Counted from the stretch's first letter, positions 42,615 to 51,995 are shown. The stretch is 64,000 nt of DNA from Microbacterium album (GCF_014643695.1 NZ_BMJY01000002.1:193676-257675); one strand, 5' to 3'. Translations and numbers: made by a program. The notes: a model not told the origin generated them from the sequence alone.

Positions 42615-43544
42615 TCAACGCTCGCGGCGGACGACCCTCCGGAGCTTGTCGTATCCGCGTGCCACGACGTTGAGGCGGCTGAGCTCGTGACGCAGCTGCG
42701 CGATCTCGTCCCGGATGCCGTGCTCCACCTCGACGAAGCGACGGTCCATGAACTTCGTCAGGTACAGCACGAGCCCGAGGCCGTGCTCGCCGACGTACTC
42801 GCGCAGCGCCTCGTCGCGGATCAGCGCGTCGTACTTCGCGTGCGTGCCGGGCAGAGCGATCACGCTGTTGCCCGTCGCACCCTTGTCGCCCTCGCGCTGA
42901 TGCCAGTACGCGTAAGGGGTGTCGCCCAGGTAGTCGAGCGGCCCCCGCGAGAGCACTCTGAGGTTGAAGTTCCAGTCCCCGACGACGGGGAGCCGGTCGT
43001 CGTACAGTCCGAGCTCCTCGTGCAGGCTGCGGCGGTAGACGAATCCGATGGGCACATAACGGTTGAACAGCAGTGTGTCGCCGAGGGTGGGCACCTGCAG
43101 GTGAGGCTGGAACACCTCCCGTCGGACCGGGACATAGGCATCGCCCCGGCGCTCCTCCCAGACGATCTCGATCCGGGAGACCACGCCGCCACGGCCCCGG
43201 TGGCTGTCGAGGTAGGCCACGGCGCGCTCGAGGAACTCCGGGTGCCAGGTGTCGTCGTCGTCGTGGAGGACGAGGAGCGGCGCAGAGGTCGCCAGCACGC
43301 CGGCGTTCGCGCTCACCCAGCGGCCGCGAGGGGCCTGGTGGTGCAGCGCCCGTACGCGGCTCCTGTGCTGCTCGGGCAAACCCCGGAGCAGGTCGTCCAC
43401 GGCGCCGGGGTCCCCGCCGTCGTTCACCACGATGCATTCCCAGTCGGGCATGGTCTGGGCCGTGATGCTCTCAAGGGCCCGTGCGAGGAAGGCGGGCCTG
43501 TCCTTGGTGCGGACGATGATCGCGACGAGTGGCTCCGACATCAT
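42615..43544 (-). CDS. GT2-family glycosyltransferase
   Basis: A 309-aa GT-A enzyme. VAIIVRTKDRPAFLARALESI, WECIVVNDGG, the Mn/UDP-binding region LLVLHDDDDTWHPEFLERAV, and an acceptor-loop VVGDWNFNLRVLSRG are visible. The C-terminus (VEHGIRDEIAQLRHELSRLN) looks like a coiled coil, possibly for oligomerisation or docking. The first ATG overlaps the stop of the UDP-glucose dehydrogenase gene by 4 nt (ATGATG; the second ATG gives 1 nt). Substrate unknown. Confidence 0.9.
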   Translation of the reverse strand: MMSEPLVAIIVRTKDRPAFLARALESITAQTMPDWECIVVNDGGDPGAVDDLLRGLPEQHRSRVRALHHQAPRGRWVSANAGVLATSAPLLVLHDDDDTWHPEFLERAVAYLDSHRGRGGVVSRIEIVWEERRGDAYVPVRREVFQPHLQVPTLGDTLLFNRYVPIGFVYRRSLHEELGLYDDRLPVVGDWNFNLRVLSRGPLDYLGDTPYAYWHQREGDKGATGNSVIALPGTHAKYDALIRDEALREYVGEHGLGLVLYLTKFMDRRFVEVEHGIRDEIAQLRHELSRLNVVARGYDKLRRVVRRER

Positions 43545-44842
43545 CGCCCCATGCCCGTGTACGTCCACCCCGCGGCTCGCCACCGGATCGGGTCGAGGGC
43601 GTTACGCCCGTCGAACACGACGGGGCGGGAGACGAGCGCCGCCGTGGCGTCGGGGTCGAGCTCGCGGTACTCACGCCACTCCGTCACGAGGACGACGGCC
43701 TCGGCGCCGCGCAGCGCGTCTGTCGCGGAGGCCGCATACTCGAGCTGCGGGTGCATCTGGCGAGCGTTGGGGACCGCCTCCGGATCGTGCGAGATCACCT
43801 CCGCACCCAGGCCTTTCAGACGGACGGCGACATCCAGCGCGGGGGAGTCTCGGATGTCGTCGGAGTCGGGCTTGAAGGCGAGCCCGAGCACGGCGACACG
43901 ATGGCCGAACACCTGACCGTCGAACGAGTCGACGACCAGATCGACGAGCCGCTGCCGCCGCCGCAGGTTGATCTCGTCGACCTGCTTGAGGAAGGCGACG
44001 GACTCGCCTTTGCCGAGCTCCTCGGCGCGCGCGGCGAACGCCCGGATGTCCTTCGGCAGGCATCCGCCGCCGAATCCGACGCCGGCGTTGAGGAAGCGGC
44101 GTCCGATGCGCGCGTCGTGCCCGATGGCGTCGGCGAGCATCGTGACATCCGCACCCGTGACCTCGGCGATCTCCGCCATCGCGTTGATGAAGCTGATCTT
44201 CGTGGCGAGGAAAGAGTTGGCGGCGACCTTCACGAGCTCCGCAGTGGCGTAATCGGTCACGATGCGAGGCGTCCCCGCCTCGATCGCGGCGGCGTAGACG
44301 GCGTCGAGGACCGCAGTGTCCTGCTCCCGCGATGCTTCAGCGACGCCGTAGACGAGCCGGTCCGGTCGCACCGTGTCCTGAACCGCGAAACCCTCCCGCA
44401 GGAACTCCGGGTTCCAGGCGAGCCGCGCACCCGTCGGGTCCACGAGCGCTGCGAGCCGGGCGGCGGTGCCGACGGGGACGGTCGACTTGCCCACGACGAG
44501 GGAACCGGGCGCCAGGTGGGGGATCAGCCCGTCGATCGCCGCATCGACGAAGCGCAGGTCCGCGCCGGCGCCGTCCTTGCGCTGGGGAGTGCCCACAGCG
44601 ACGAAGTGCACCTCCGCGTCCGCGACGGCCGACATGTCAGTAGTGAACGCGAGGCGGCCGGATCCGAGGCCCGCGGAGAGGATCTCCGCCAGGCCGGGCT
44701 CGAAGAAGGGCGTCTCGCCCGCGGCCAGCTTGGCGATTTTCGCGACGTCGACGTCGACGCCGACGACGTCGTGCCCCAGCGAGGCCATCGCGGCCGCATG
44801 CACGGCACCGAGGTATCCGCATCCGATGACGCTCAGCTTCAT
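43541..44842 (-). CDS. ugd: UDP-glucose 6-dehydrogenase
   Basis: A 433-aa nucleotide-sugar dehydrogenase. NAD-binding KLSVIGCGYLGAVHAAAMAS is followed by VGTPQRKDG, STVPVGTA, ELVKVAANSFLATKISFIN and catalytic Cys261 in GFGGGCLPKDIRAF; the C-terminal part has LGLAFKPDSDDIRDSPAL. It oxidises UDP-glucose to UDP-glucuronate with two NAD, supplying uronic acid for the surface polymer. GGGAG lies upstream of the ATG 44840-44842. UDP-mannose/GDP-mannose dehydrogenases share most motifs, but the sequence fits UDP-glucose best. Confidence 0.92.
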   Translation of the reverse strand: MKLSVIGCGYLGAVHAAAMASLGHDVVGVDVDVAKIAKLAAGETPFFEPGLAEILSAGLGSGRLAFTTDMSAVADAEVHFVAVGTPQRKDGAGADLRFVDAAIDGLIPHLAPGSLVVGKSTVPVGTAARLAALVDPTGARLAWNPEFLREGFAVQDTVRPDRLVYGVAEASREQDTAVLDAVYAAAIEAGTPRIVTDYATAELVKVAANSFLATKISFINAMAEIAEVTGADVTMLADAIGHDARIGRRFLNAGVGFGGGCLPKDIRAFAARAEELGKGESVAFLKQVDEINLRRRQRLVDLVVDSFDGQVFGHRVAVLGLAFKPDSDDIRDSPALDVAVRLKGLGAEVISHDPEAVPNARQMHPQLEYAASATDALRGAEAVVLVTEWREYRELDPDATAALVSRPVVFDGRNALDPIRWRAAGWTYTGMGR

Positions 44843-44989
44843 TCCCGAGTGCTCCCTTTCTCGCGTGCTCGCGCGCGAGAAGGCAGCCCGCGCGACACCG
44901 CCCCCCATCCTCCCACGCGGGGCGCGGTGCGCTGACGGGGAACGCGGGTCTCGCTTTGTCCAGTGCGTCCCATCTGCAACACTGACCAC

Positions 44990-46813
44990 ATGCCCCCTCG
45001 AGCCGTACGCCGGTCGATCTCCCGTGCCACTCGATTGACCGTCGCTTTCCTCGCTGTCGTCGGTGTCGCCCTCGCCGCCGCGCCCCTGATGTCGCCGGCG
45101 CCTGCCGCCGCGCTCGGCCCGGCGGCAGGCGCCGTCACTCCAGGGGCGACTCCCGAGCCCGCCCAGACACCAGAGGTCTCGCCGGCCCCGACGCGTTCGC
45201 CTGCCCCATTGCCGGAGGAGGGCGCCCCACCGCCGCAGGAGCCGACTCCGGATCCGGAGCAGCCCGTCGAGGACCGTGACGCCGGGGTTCCGCCGGCGGC
45301 GCCGACATCCCCCGACGGCCGCGCCGACGGTGACACCGGCGCTGTGCCCCCGAGTCAACCCGGCGTGGGGTCGGGAAACGCTCCGCTGACGGACCAGCAA
45401 ATGGATCGGCTCGCGCGGGACGTGACCCCGGACGAGGCCATCCTGCAGATCGAACGGCGCAACAGCAGAGCTGGGGTGCAGTTGTTCTCGCTGAGCGGGT
45501 TCACACCCGGCAACATCATCAGCGACACGGTGTTCTACGCGCGGTCGACGATGACCGAGACGCAGATTCAGACGTTCCTGAACGAGCGCGTCCCGCGCTG
45601 CGATCCCGGCTACACCTGCCTTAAGGACTTCCGGCAGACGACCCCGTCGCGCGCGGCGGACGCGTACTGCGGCGCCTATCAAGGGGGTGCGAACGAAACT
45701 GCCGCACGCATCATCCACAAGGTGGCGCAAGCGTGCGCGATCAATCCGCAGGTGCTGCTTGTGATGCTTCAGAAGGAGCAGAGCCTCGTGACGCACCACT
45801 GGCCCAGCGATTGGCGCTACACCTGGGCGATGGGCATGGCCTGTCCGGACACGGCCGCGTGTGACGCGCGCTACGCGGGCTTCTTCAACCAGGTCTACGG
45901 CGCGGCGCGACAGATGCAGATCTACGCCAAGGACTCCTACTTCAACTGGTATCCCGTCGGAAGGACGTCGAACGTCCGTTACCACCCCGACGCCTCCTGC
46001 GGTTCGGCTCCGGTGCACATCGAGAACCAGGCCACCGCGAGTCTCTACTACTACACGCCGTATCAGCCGAATCGGGCAGCGCTGAACGCCGGATACGGCG
46101 AGGGCGACGCGTGCTCGTCGTACGGCAATCGCAACTTCTACAACTACTTCACGGATTGGTTCGGATCCACGCAGCAGATCTCGGGGATCCCTTTCGGCTG
46201 GGTCAATCAGTTCACTCCGAGACCCGGCACGATCTACCTCAAGGGCTGGGCGATCGACCCGGACACGACCGGGCCGATCAAGGTCCACGTCCACGTCGGC
46301 GGGGTCTGGCGCAAGACGTTCCTCGCAAACCAGTGGCGCACGGATATCGGCGCCAACTACCCCGACTACGGTCCCAACCATGCGTTCTCCGGAGAGGTCC
46401 CCTTCACGGGGCTCACAACCCAGAAGGTGTGCCTCATCGCCGAGAACGTCGGGGCGGGTAGCAACCGAACCCTCGGGTGCAGCTGGGAGACGCCCCGGAG
46501 CGGAAACCCGTTCGGATGGGTGAACGAGTTCCGTCCGGTCCCCGGCGGCGTCTATGTCAAGGGCTGGGCCATCGACCCGGACACGACGGGCACCGTGAAG
46601 GTGCACGTCCACGTCGGCGGTGTCTGGCGGAGGACTATCCTGGCGAACGAATGGCGAGTCGACGTCGGCGCGAACAACCCGCTCTACGGTGCCAACCACG
46701 CGTTCTACCGCGAGATCCCCCTCTCACGCGGAACGCAGAGGGTCTGTCTCATCGCGGAGAACATCGGGGTGGGCGTCAACCACACGCTGGCGTGCCGCTG
46801 GCTGACGATCTAG
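44990..46813 (+). CDS. secreted cell-surface protein with duplicated C-terminal modules
   Basis: A 607-aa exported protein. Residues 1-40 are a signal peptide (RLTVAFLAVVGVALAAAPLM, cleavage near PAPAAA). A Pro/Ala/Thr linker follows to about 130. Residues about 165-400 form the main domain, with SGFTPGNIISDTVFY, paired cysteines (PRCDPGYTCLKDF) and a conserved NPQVLLVMLQKEQSLV/YTWAMGMACPD core like that of lysozyme-fold wall proteins; the enzymatic activity is not proven by motif. Two tandem modules of 106 and 100 residues (402-507 and 508-607) repeat GWVNxFxPxPG...KGWAIDPDTTG...HVHVGGVWR. They resemble adhesion or wall-binding units. It is divergent from ugd; AACACT lies six bases before ATG 44990. 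Confidence 0.75.
   Translation: MPPRAVRRSISRATRLTVAFLAVVGVALAAAPLMSPAPAAALGPAAGAVTPGATPEPAQTPEVSPAPTRSPAPLPEEGAPPPQEPTPDPEQPVEDRDAGVPPAAPTSPDGRADGDTGAVPPSQPGVGSGNAPLTDQQMDRLARDVTPDEAILQIERRNSRAGVQLFSLSGFTPGNIISDTVFYARSTMTETQIQTFLNERVPRCDPGYTCLKDFRQTTPSRAADAYCGAYQGGANETAARIIHKVAQACAINPQVLLVMLQKEQSLVTHHWPSDWRYTWAMGMACPDTAACDARYAGFFNQVYGAARQMQIYAKDSYFNWYPVGRTSNVRYHPDASCGSAPVHIENQATASLYYYTPYQPNRAALNAGYGEGDACSSYGNRNFYNYFTDWFGSTQQISGIPFGWVNQFTPRPGTIYLKGWAIDPDTTGPIKVHVHVGGVWRKTFLANQWRTDIGANYPDYGPNHAFSGEVPFTGLTTQKVCLIAENVGAGSNRTLGCSWETPRSGNPFGWVNEFRPVPGGVYVKGWAIDPDTTGTVKVHVHVGGVWRRTILANEWRVDVGANNPLYGANHAFYREIPLSRGTQRVCLIAENIGVGVNHTLACRWLTI
46193..46810 (+). repeat. 318-bp tandem coding repeat
   Basis: Unit 1 46193-46510, unit 2 46511-46810. 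They encode the two C-terminal modules of the secreted protein. Blocks of identical amino acids (KGWAIDPDTTG, KVHVHVGGVWR) lie within more diverged sequence, so the duplication is not recent. Confidence 0.88.
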
Positions 46814-46835
46814 CGGACCAAGCGGGGGAGTGCCG

Positions 46836-49256
46836 ATGACCGATGACACCACGAGCGTTCTCGGAGTGCCGTGCTTTCACTGGGTCCCCCAGAGCGGTCC
46901 CCGCAACTTCGGAGACGAGCTCGGACCGTGGATCGTGGAGACCCTGCTGGCTCAGGCCGGGGTCGGCGCCGTCCGCCCGCGTGACGTGCGCGGACGGCTC
47001 CTGTCGGTGGGGAGCGTGTTGCACTTCGCGTCGCCCACGGACACGGTCTGGGGGAGCGGTGTGAACGGGAAGGTGTGGTCGCAGACGTTCCCCTTGACGA
47101 TCGATGTCCGGGCGGTGCGGGGACCTTTCACTCGCGCTGTGCTCATGGCGCGCGGCATCCCGGTGCCGCCGGTCTACGGCGACCCTGCATTACTCATCCG
47201 CCGGATGCTGCCGGATCTCCCCGTGTCGGCAGAGGGCGAGACGCTCGTGGTTCCGAATCTGAACGATCTCGAGCAGTTCGATGCCGACGACATCATGAGC
47301 CCGCTCGAACCGCCGCTCTCCGTCGTCGAGAGCATCGCGCGCGCCCGATTCGTGGTCGCCAGCTCGCTGCACGCCCTGATCATCGCCGATGCCCTCGGTG
47401 TTCCGTCCCGGCCTCTCATCTCGGCTGCCGAGCATCCTTTCAAGTACTACGACTACTACGCCGGAACCGGCCGGGCGCAGGTGACGTTCGCGCGCTCGGT
47501 GGAGCATGCACTCGATCTCGGGCCCGTCGAGAAAGCCGAGGTCGATGAGGACGCCCTTGTCGCCGCGTTCCCGTGGGACCTCTGGGGCGCCGACGCACCG
47601 AGGGGAAAGGAGGCGGCTCAGAGCCGCGCGCGCCATCAGCGCCTCGATGCCGTCACCCTCATGAGCGACGCGCAGCACGAGCGAGACAGGCTCGGCGCGG
47701 CTCTGAACGGCTCGAAGCCGCGGGGCGATCACGAGGACCCGACGCTGCGGCGCCTTCGCGAGTTGCAGAGCAACGATCTCCCGTTGAGCGGTCTCACGCG
47801 AGAGGAGGCGCGTGCTCTGGGGCGCACTCTGCCTCACCTGCGCAGGAAGGGCGTGATGGACGCACCGATCATGTCCGTCGTCGTCGCGGTCAGAGACGAT
47901 GCGCCGGCACTGAGTCAGACGTTGGAGTCTCTCTTGGTGCAGGGTCTCACGGAGCTCGAGGTCATCGTCGTCGATGACCATTCCCTCGACGGCAGCGCGC
48001 GGATCGCTGCCGATCTGGCGTCGCGCGACGACCGCGTCCGCCTGGTCAACGCCGTGAGCGCCGGTCGCGGGAACGCTTGGAACGTCGGCGCCGACCATGC
48101 GCGCGGGCAGTACATCATGTTCTGCGATGGACGCACGCTGTTTCCGCCCGAGGCATGCGGAGCGATCGCCGGCACGTTCGAGGACGTCGACGTCGACATC
48201 GCGGTGGGCGGGTTCCTGCGCTTCCGGGCCGACGAGACATGGCCGGCGGCGGGGACCGGAGACGACTTCCCCGTCGATGCGCGCTTCACCGTGCGCGAGA
48301 TGCCAGCCCTCCTGGGCGATCGCGAGCCGCGGAACAAGGCCTTCCGGCGCTCGTTCTGGGAGAGCCGCGGGCTTCGGTTCCCCGCCGACGGCGAGGCCGT
48401 CGGCGCGACCGTCGTGTCCGCTCTCGCCCGTGCACGAGGGATCACGCACATAAAAGGCACGACGTCTCTCCGACGAGACATCACGGGGCCGACCAGCGAT
48501 GGCGGCGACGCCCGTGATGCACTGGCAGGATTGGCAGCGGAGCGTTCGGCAGCGCAGACGGTTGCAGCGATCGGCGTCCCGGACGTGGTCGCGTGGTACG
48601 GCGAGGGCCTCTACGAAGGGCCCGTCTTCACGGCGCTGAGACGCTATCTCGAAGCAGGCGGTGACCAGGCGCCTGACGATGAGGCGGCGGCGATCGTGGA
48701 CCGGGTTCTGGGCACGGTCCCATTGCCCCGTGATCGTGTCAATCCGCTCCATCGACTGGTCCTCGAGCGGACGCGAGAAGGCGACCTGACGAGCGCCCGT
48801 TCGGCGCTCCGAGAGGCGCAGGGGGTCGTCGTGCAGACCGTGCGGGTCCTCGAGCAGGCCGATCTCCTGGTAGTGCAGGGCTTGTGCGCGGCGCCGGCCG
48901 AGGAAGCGCCCGTTCCCGTGCTCTGTGGGGATGACCTGACGGAGGCGCTGCTCCCCACGGAGCTCGACGTATCCAGGGAAGGAGACCGGTGGCGCTTCCG
49001 CGCTACCTACGCGGCGGGTTCGCTCCCCCTCGAGCGGGCGCTTTTCGCGGCGTTGCGGTTGCCGTCGGGCCTTCTCCTGCCGGCGCCCGTGCCCGCGACG
49101 GGGCTGCCTCGATATCGGCCCAAGAATGCGTTTCTCTGCGAAGACGTGTCGGGGAACCTCGTGGTGCGGCGGAGACGGCACTGGATGGTCAGGGGCGCAC
49201 GCCGAGCGGCTCGACTCGCCCAAGCTTCGCTCCGTCGGCGCCTGCGGTTCCGGTGA
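46836..49256 (+). CDS. fusion of polysaccharide pyruvyltransferase-like domain with GT2 glycosyltransferase
   Basis: An 806-aa multidomain protein. Residues 1-240 resemble polysaccharide pyruvyltransferases (CsaB/WcaK): PRNFGDELGPWIVETLL, VWGSGVNG, VRGPFTRAVLMARGI, YGDPALLIRR and VVASSLHALIIADALGVPSRPL. Residues about 340-560 are a GT2 domain: MSVVVAVRDDAPALSQTLESL, VIVVDDHSLDGSARIA and YIMFCDGRTLFPPEA. About 240 further residues have no assignment. The first domain would add ketal pyruvate from PEP and the second a sugar, so one protein may extend and decorate the same polymer. ATG 46836 has GGGGGAG 6-7 bases upstream. Its 3' end overlaps the opposing gene by 68 bp. Confidence 0.85.
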   Translation: MTDDTTSVLGVPCFHWVPQSGPRNFGDELGPWIVETLLAQAGVGAVRPRDVRGRLLSVGSVLHFASPTDTVWGSGVNGKVWSQTFPLTIDVRAVRGPFTRAVLMARGIPVPPVYGDPALLIRRMLPDLPVSAEGETLVVPNLNDLEQFDADDIMSPLEPPLSVVESIARARFVVASSLHALIIADALGVPSRPLISAAEHPFKYYDYYAGTGRAQVTFARSVEHALDLGPVEKAEVDEDALVAAFPWDLWGADAPRGKEAAQSRARHQRLDAVTLMSDAQHERDRLGAALNGSKPRGDHEDPTLRRLRELQSNDLPLSGLTREEARALGRTLPHLRRKGVMDAPIMSVVVAVRDDAPALSQTLESLLVQGLTELEVIVVDDHSLDGSARIAADLASRDDRVRLVNAVSAGRGNAWNVGADHARGQYIMFCDGRTLFPPEACGAIAGTFEDVDVDIAVGGFLRFRADETWPAAGTGDDFPVDARFTVREMPALLGDREPRNKAFRRSFWESRGLRFPADGEAVGATVVSALARARGITHIKGTTSLRRDITGPTSDGGDARDALAGLAAERSAAQTVAAIGVPDVVAWYGEGLYEGPVFTALRRYLEAGGDQAPDDEAAAIVDRVLGTVPLPRDRVNPLHRLVLERTREGDLTSARSALREAQGVVVQTVRVLEQADLLVVQGLCAAPAEEAPVPVLCGDDLTEALLPTELDVSREGDRWRFRATYAAGSLPLERALFAALRLPSGLLLPAPVPATGLPRYRPKNAFLCEDVSGNLVVRRRRHWMVRGARRAARLAQASLRRRLRFR

Positions 49257-50319
49257 GACCGGTGAGCAGCTCGGCGTACTGAGAGGAGATACGCCAGGGA
49301 GCCGTCCGATCGAGGAACGGTCGGAAGGCACTCGGGTCGACATGGTCGAAAGACCGCGGATCGGCCAGCAGTGCCGCGATCGAATCGACCGGCTCGGCGG
49401 GGTCGAACAAGCTCACCCAGGGCTCACTCCCGTATTGCGTGCGCAGGTGCGGCAAGTCGGGCAGCACAACGGGCGTCGTGAAGCTCGCAGCCAAGTGGAC
49501 GCTTCCCGAGTTCAGGATCGCCCGGTAGGGGAACACCGCGAGGTCGGCGGCGAGCAGCCAACGCTCCACGTCGGCATCGGGCACGAAGTCGAGGTGGGTG
49601 ATCATGCGCAGCTCGGTCGGCAAGGAATCGACGAGGGATCGCCGGGACATCTCTTTCACCTCGCCCGCGAGCATGAGGACGAGCCGGCGGCTCGCTGTCT
49701 CCTGCTGTGCGAGGAGCGCCGCACGGATGAGCTCCTCGACGCCCTTGTACGGGCGGATCTGGCCGATGAAGAGGACGGCGCGTTCGTCGGAGCGGAGGTC
49801 GAACGAGCGCCGCGCCACCAGGGGAGTGAGTCCGCTGTCGTAGAGGCCCTCGTAGCTCGGGTGCGGCAGGACTCGGATCTTCTCGGGAGAGAGCGCGACG
49901 ATGTCCGACAGCGCGGATGCCGTTGCCGGCGACATGACGTGGATCGCGTGGACAGTGTCGTTGAGCACGCGATAGAACTCAACCTCGAGGTCCCGGTGCG
50001 CAATCTCATGGGGGAGACGGTTGTGCACCGTCCACACGATGCGGACACCACGGGCACCGAGGTCGCGGAAGGCCCGCTGGAGGACGGCCAACCGCCTCAC
50101 CGCCTCGTCGCGGGTGGACGCCTGCTGAAGGAGCGGCGTCGTCCAGTGGAGGTGGAAGACGTCCTCACGTCGAAGGGCATCGAAGCCGCGGAGCAACTCG
50201 TCGAAGGTCGTGGCGCCCACGAACTCGTGACCCGCGGCGCGGGGAGCAAGCGCGAGCACATTGAGGAACGGATTGCCACCCCAGGAGGGGAACACCAGGA
50301 CTTTCCGCCCAAGACTCAT
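49189..50319 (-). CDS. glycosyltransferase, GT4-like
   Basis: A 376-aa protein. VLVFPSWGGNPFLNVLA, VFHLHWTTPLL, RIVWTVHNRLPHE and VHVMSPATASAL form the acceptor half; VLFIGQIRPYKGVEELI, LAADLAVFPYRAILNSGSVHLA and a donor-side GSVHLAASFTTPVVLPD the C-terminal half. The layout suits GT-B enzymes that act on undecaprenyl-linked or surface glycans. ATG 50317-50319; GTG 50323-50325 is possible. Its last 68 coding bases overlap the end of the pyruvyltransferase-GT2 gene on the other strand. Confidence 0.85.
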   Translation of the reverse strand: MSLGRKVLVFPSWGGNPFLNVLALAPRAAGHEFVGATTFDELLRGFDALRREDVFHLHWTTPLLQQASTRDEAVRRLAVLQRAFRDLGARGVRIVWTVHNRLPHEIAHRDLEVEFYRVLNDTVHAIHVMSPATASALSDIVALSPEKIRVLPHPSYEGLYDSGLTPLVARRSFDLRSDERAVLFIGQIRPYKGVEELIRAALLAQQETASRRLVLMLAGEVKEMSRRSLVDSLPTELRMITHLDFVPDADVERWLLAADLAVFPYRAILNSGSVHLAASFTTPVVLPDLPHLRTQYGSEPWVSLFDPAEPVDSIAALLADPRSFDHVDPSAFRPFLDRTAPWRISSQYAELLTGLTGTAGADGAKLGRVEPLGVRP

Positions 50320-50352
50320 CCGCACCAGAGTAGCGCGGCAAGGGATGGACCG

Positions 50353-50805
50353 TCAGCGCTGGGGCGGCGGATCGTGCGGGAAGACGAAGCGATCGTAGGT
50401 GAAGAACCGGAACGCTGTCGCAAGTGCCTGGCCGATGAAGGTGCCGGAGATGTTGTCGGCCAGAGGGCCCTCGAGCCCCAGCACGTAGCGCGAGAACGCG
50501 AGGCATCCCAATTGCAGCCCGATCGCGATGAGATTGAAGACCGCGAACAACGCGTAGCGGGACATCCGGCGCTGGAGTCGGCGGTCGCCGAAGGTCCAGT
50601 AGCGGTTGCCCACGTAGGTCACGACCGACGCGACGACGATCGCGATGATCTTGGCCACGAGCGGGAGGTCGTAGAGCGGGCCGCGCCCGGTCACCCAGAA
50701 GGCGAGCAGGTTGAAAACGAGCGCATCGACCAGGAACGCGATTCCCCCGATCACGAGGAACGCGCCGGCCTGCTTGCCTCGCTTCACGGCAGCGTTCTGG
50801 GTCAT
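50353..50805 (-). CDS. GtrA-family membrane protein
   Basis: A 150-aa protein with four membrane helices and the GtrA signature (FLVIGGIAFLVDALVFNLL, ASVVTYVGNRYWTFG, RYALFAVFNLIAIGLQL, ATAFRFFTYDRFVF). GtrA proteins help translocate lipid-linked sugars. Start ATG 50803-50805 with AGGAG nine bases upstream; the long in-frame extension upstream is low-complexity Arg/Pro and is rejected. It fits with the adjacent DPM1-like glycosyltransferase, divergent by 254 bp, which makes lipid-linked sugar. Confidence 0.92.
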   Translation of the reverse strand: MTQNAAVKRGKQAGAFLVIGGIAFLVDALVFNLLAFWVTGRGPLYDLPLVAKIIAIVVASVVTYVGNRYWTFGDRRLQRRMSRYALFAVFNLIAIGLQLGCLAFSRYVLGLEGPLADNISGTFIGQALATAFRFFTYDRFVFPHDPPPQR

Positions 50806-51059
50806 GCGGGGACGTCTCCTGGGCGGGAAGAAAGGGGGCGGGATGAAAGGACGTGGCCGAACGGCGCGCGCGTGCCGGCGCCGACCGGGCGCGCGCTCGA
50901 TTCTATGGCCCGCCGACGCCCGCGATGTCAGGGAACACACGGTTGGATCCGCGAGCGTGCCCGCCGAGGGATGAAGCGTCCGCGTGGTAGCCTGACTCGG
51001 CTCAACGGCAGTGCGTGCCGTGGGCCGTCATGCCTCGTCCCGTCTCGGAGAACAATCTC

Positions 51060-51986
51060 ATGACCCGGTCCCCCGTCATCGCTGCGATCGTCCCGTGTTA
51101 CAACGAGGAGTTGGCGGTCGCTCAGGTCGTGACCGACCTCAAGCGCGCCGTTCCCGGCATCGACGTATACGTCTACGACAACAACAGCACGGATGCCACG
51201 GCCGAGGTCGCTGCGGCGGCGGGAGCGATCGTGCGGCGCGAGGCGCTCAAGGGCAAGGGCAACGTGGTGAGACGGGCGTTCGCCGACGTCGACGCGGACA
51301 TCTACGTCATGATCGACGGTGACGACACCTACGACGCCGCCGCTCTGCCCGAGATGATCCGCGTCCTGCGCGAAGGCCCCTACGACCACGTGCTGGGTGT
51401 GCGCAACCAGAAGACCGAAACCGCGTACCGCCCCGGTCATGAGCTAGGGAATCGCGGCTTCAACTGGCTCGTCGGCAACATCTTCGGGGCGCAGGTGAGC
51501 GACATGCTGAGCGGATACCGAGTCATGTCCCGCCGCTTCGTCAAGAGCTTTCCCGCCGCGTCGCGAGAGTTCGAGATCGAGACTGAACTGACCGTGCACG
51601 TGATGAGCATCCGCGTGCCGCAGACCGAGGTTCCGGTGGGGTTCAAGGACCGGCCCCCGGGCAGTGAGAGCAAGTTGCGCACGTATCATGACGGCTTCCG
51701 GATCCTCGCGCTGATCGGGCAGCTGATCCGGCACGAGCGGCCCCTGCTGTTTTACGGCATCATCGGGGCGCTGCTCATGCTGGTGGGCGTGCTGCTCGGC
51801 ATCCCACTCGTGGTCGAGTTCGTCCAGACGGGTCTCGTGCCGCGGTTCCCGACCGCGATCCTCGCCACAGGGTTCGGCATCGCCGCCGCCCTCGCGTGGA
51901 CGATCGGCCTCGTGCTGGACGGCGTGCTGCGGGAACGTCGCGAGATCAGTCGCCTGATGTATCTGCAGTACGCTCCGCCCGCCTGA
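51060..51986 (+). CDS. GT2 glycosyltransferase, DPM1/GtrB-like, with membrane anchor
   Basis: A 308-aa GT-A enzyme. VIAAIVPCYNEELAVAQVV, VYVYDNNSTDAT, GKGNVVRRAF and IYVMIDGDDTYDAAALPEM (metal-binding DGDD) are the polyprenyl-phosphate glycosyltransferase pattern, followed by DMLSGYRVMSRRFV. Two C-terminal membrane helices (LLFYGIIGALLMLVGVLLGI and IAAALAWTIGLVL) anchor it. It probably loads a sugar on polyprenyl phosphate for use outside the cytoplasm. GGAGAA is nine bases before ATG 51060; earlier in-frame ATGs (51015, 51030) are possible. Confidence 0.92.
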   Translation: MTRSPVIAAIVPCYNEELAVAQVVTDLKRAVPGIDVYVYDNNSTDATAEVAAAAGAIVRREALKGKGNVVRRAFADVDADIYVMIDGDDTYDAAALPEMIRVLREGPYDHVLGVRNQKTETAYRPGHELGNRGFNWLVGNIFGAQVSDMLSGYRVMSRRFVKSFPAASREFEIETELTVHVMSIRVPQTEVPVGFKDRPPGSESKLRTYHDGFRILALIGQLIRHERPLLFYGIIGALLMLVGVLLGIPLVVEFVQTGLVPRFPTAILATGFGIAAALAWTIGLVLDGVLRERREISRLMYLQYAPPA

Positions 51987-51995
51987 CGGCGCGTC

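Noticed and set aside
50806..50940. N-terminal extension of the GtrA-family protein
   Set aside because: Arg/Pro low-complexity, absent from GtrA proteins; an ATG with AGGAG is available at 50803-50805.
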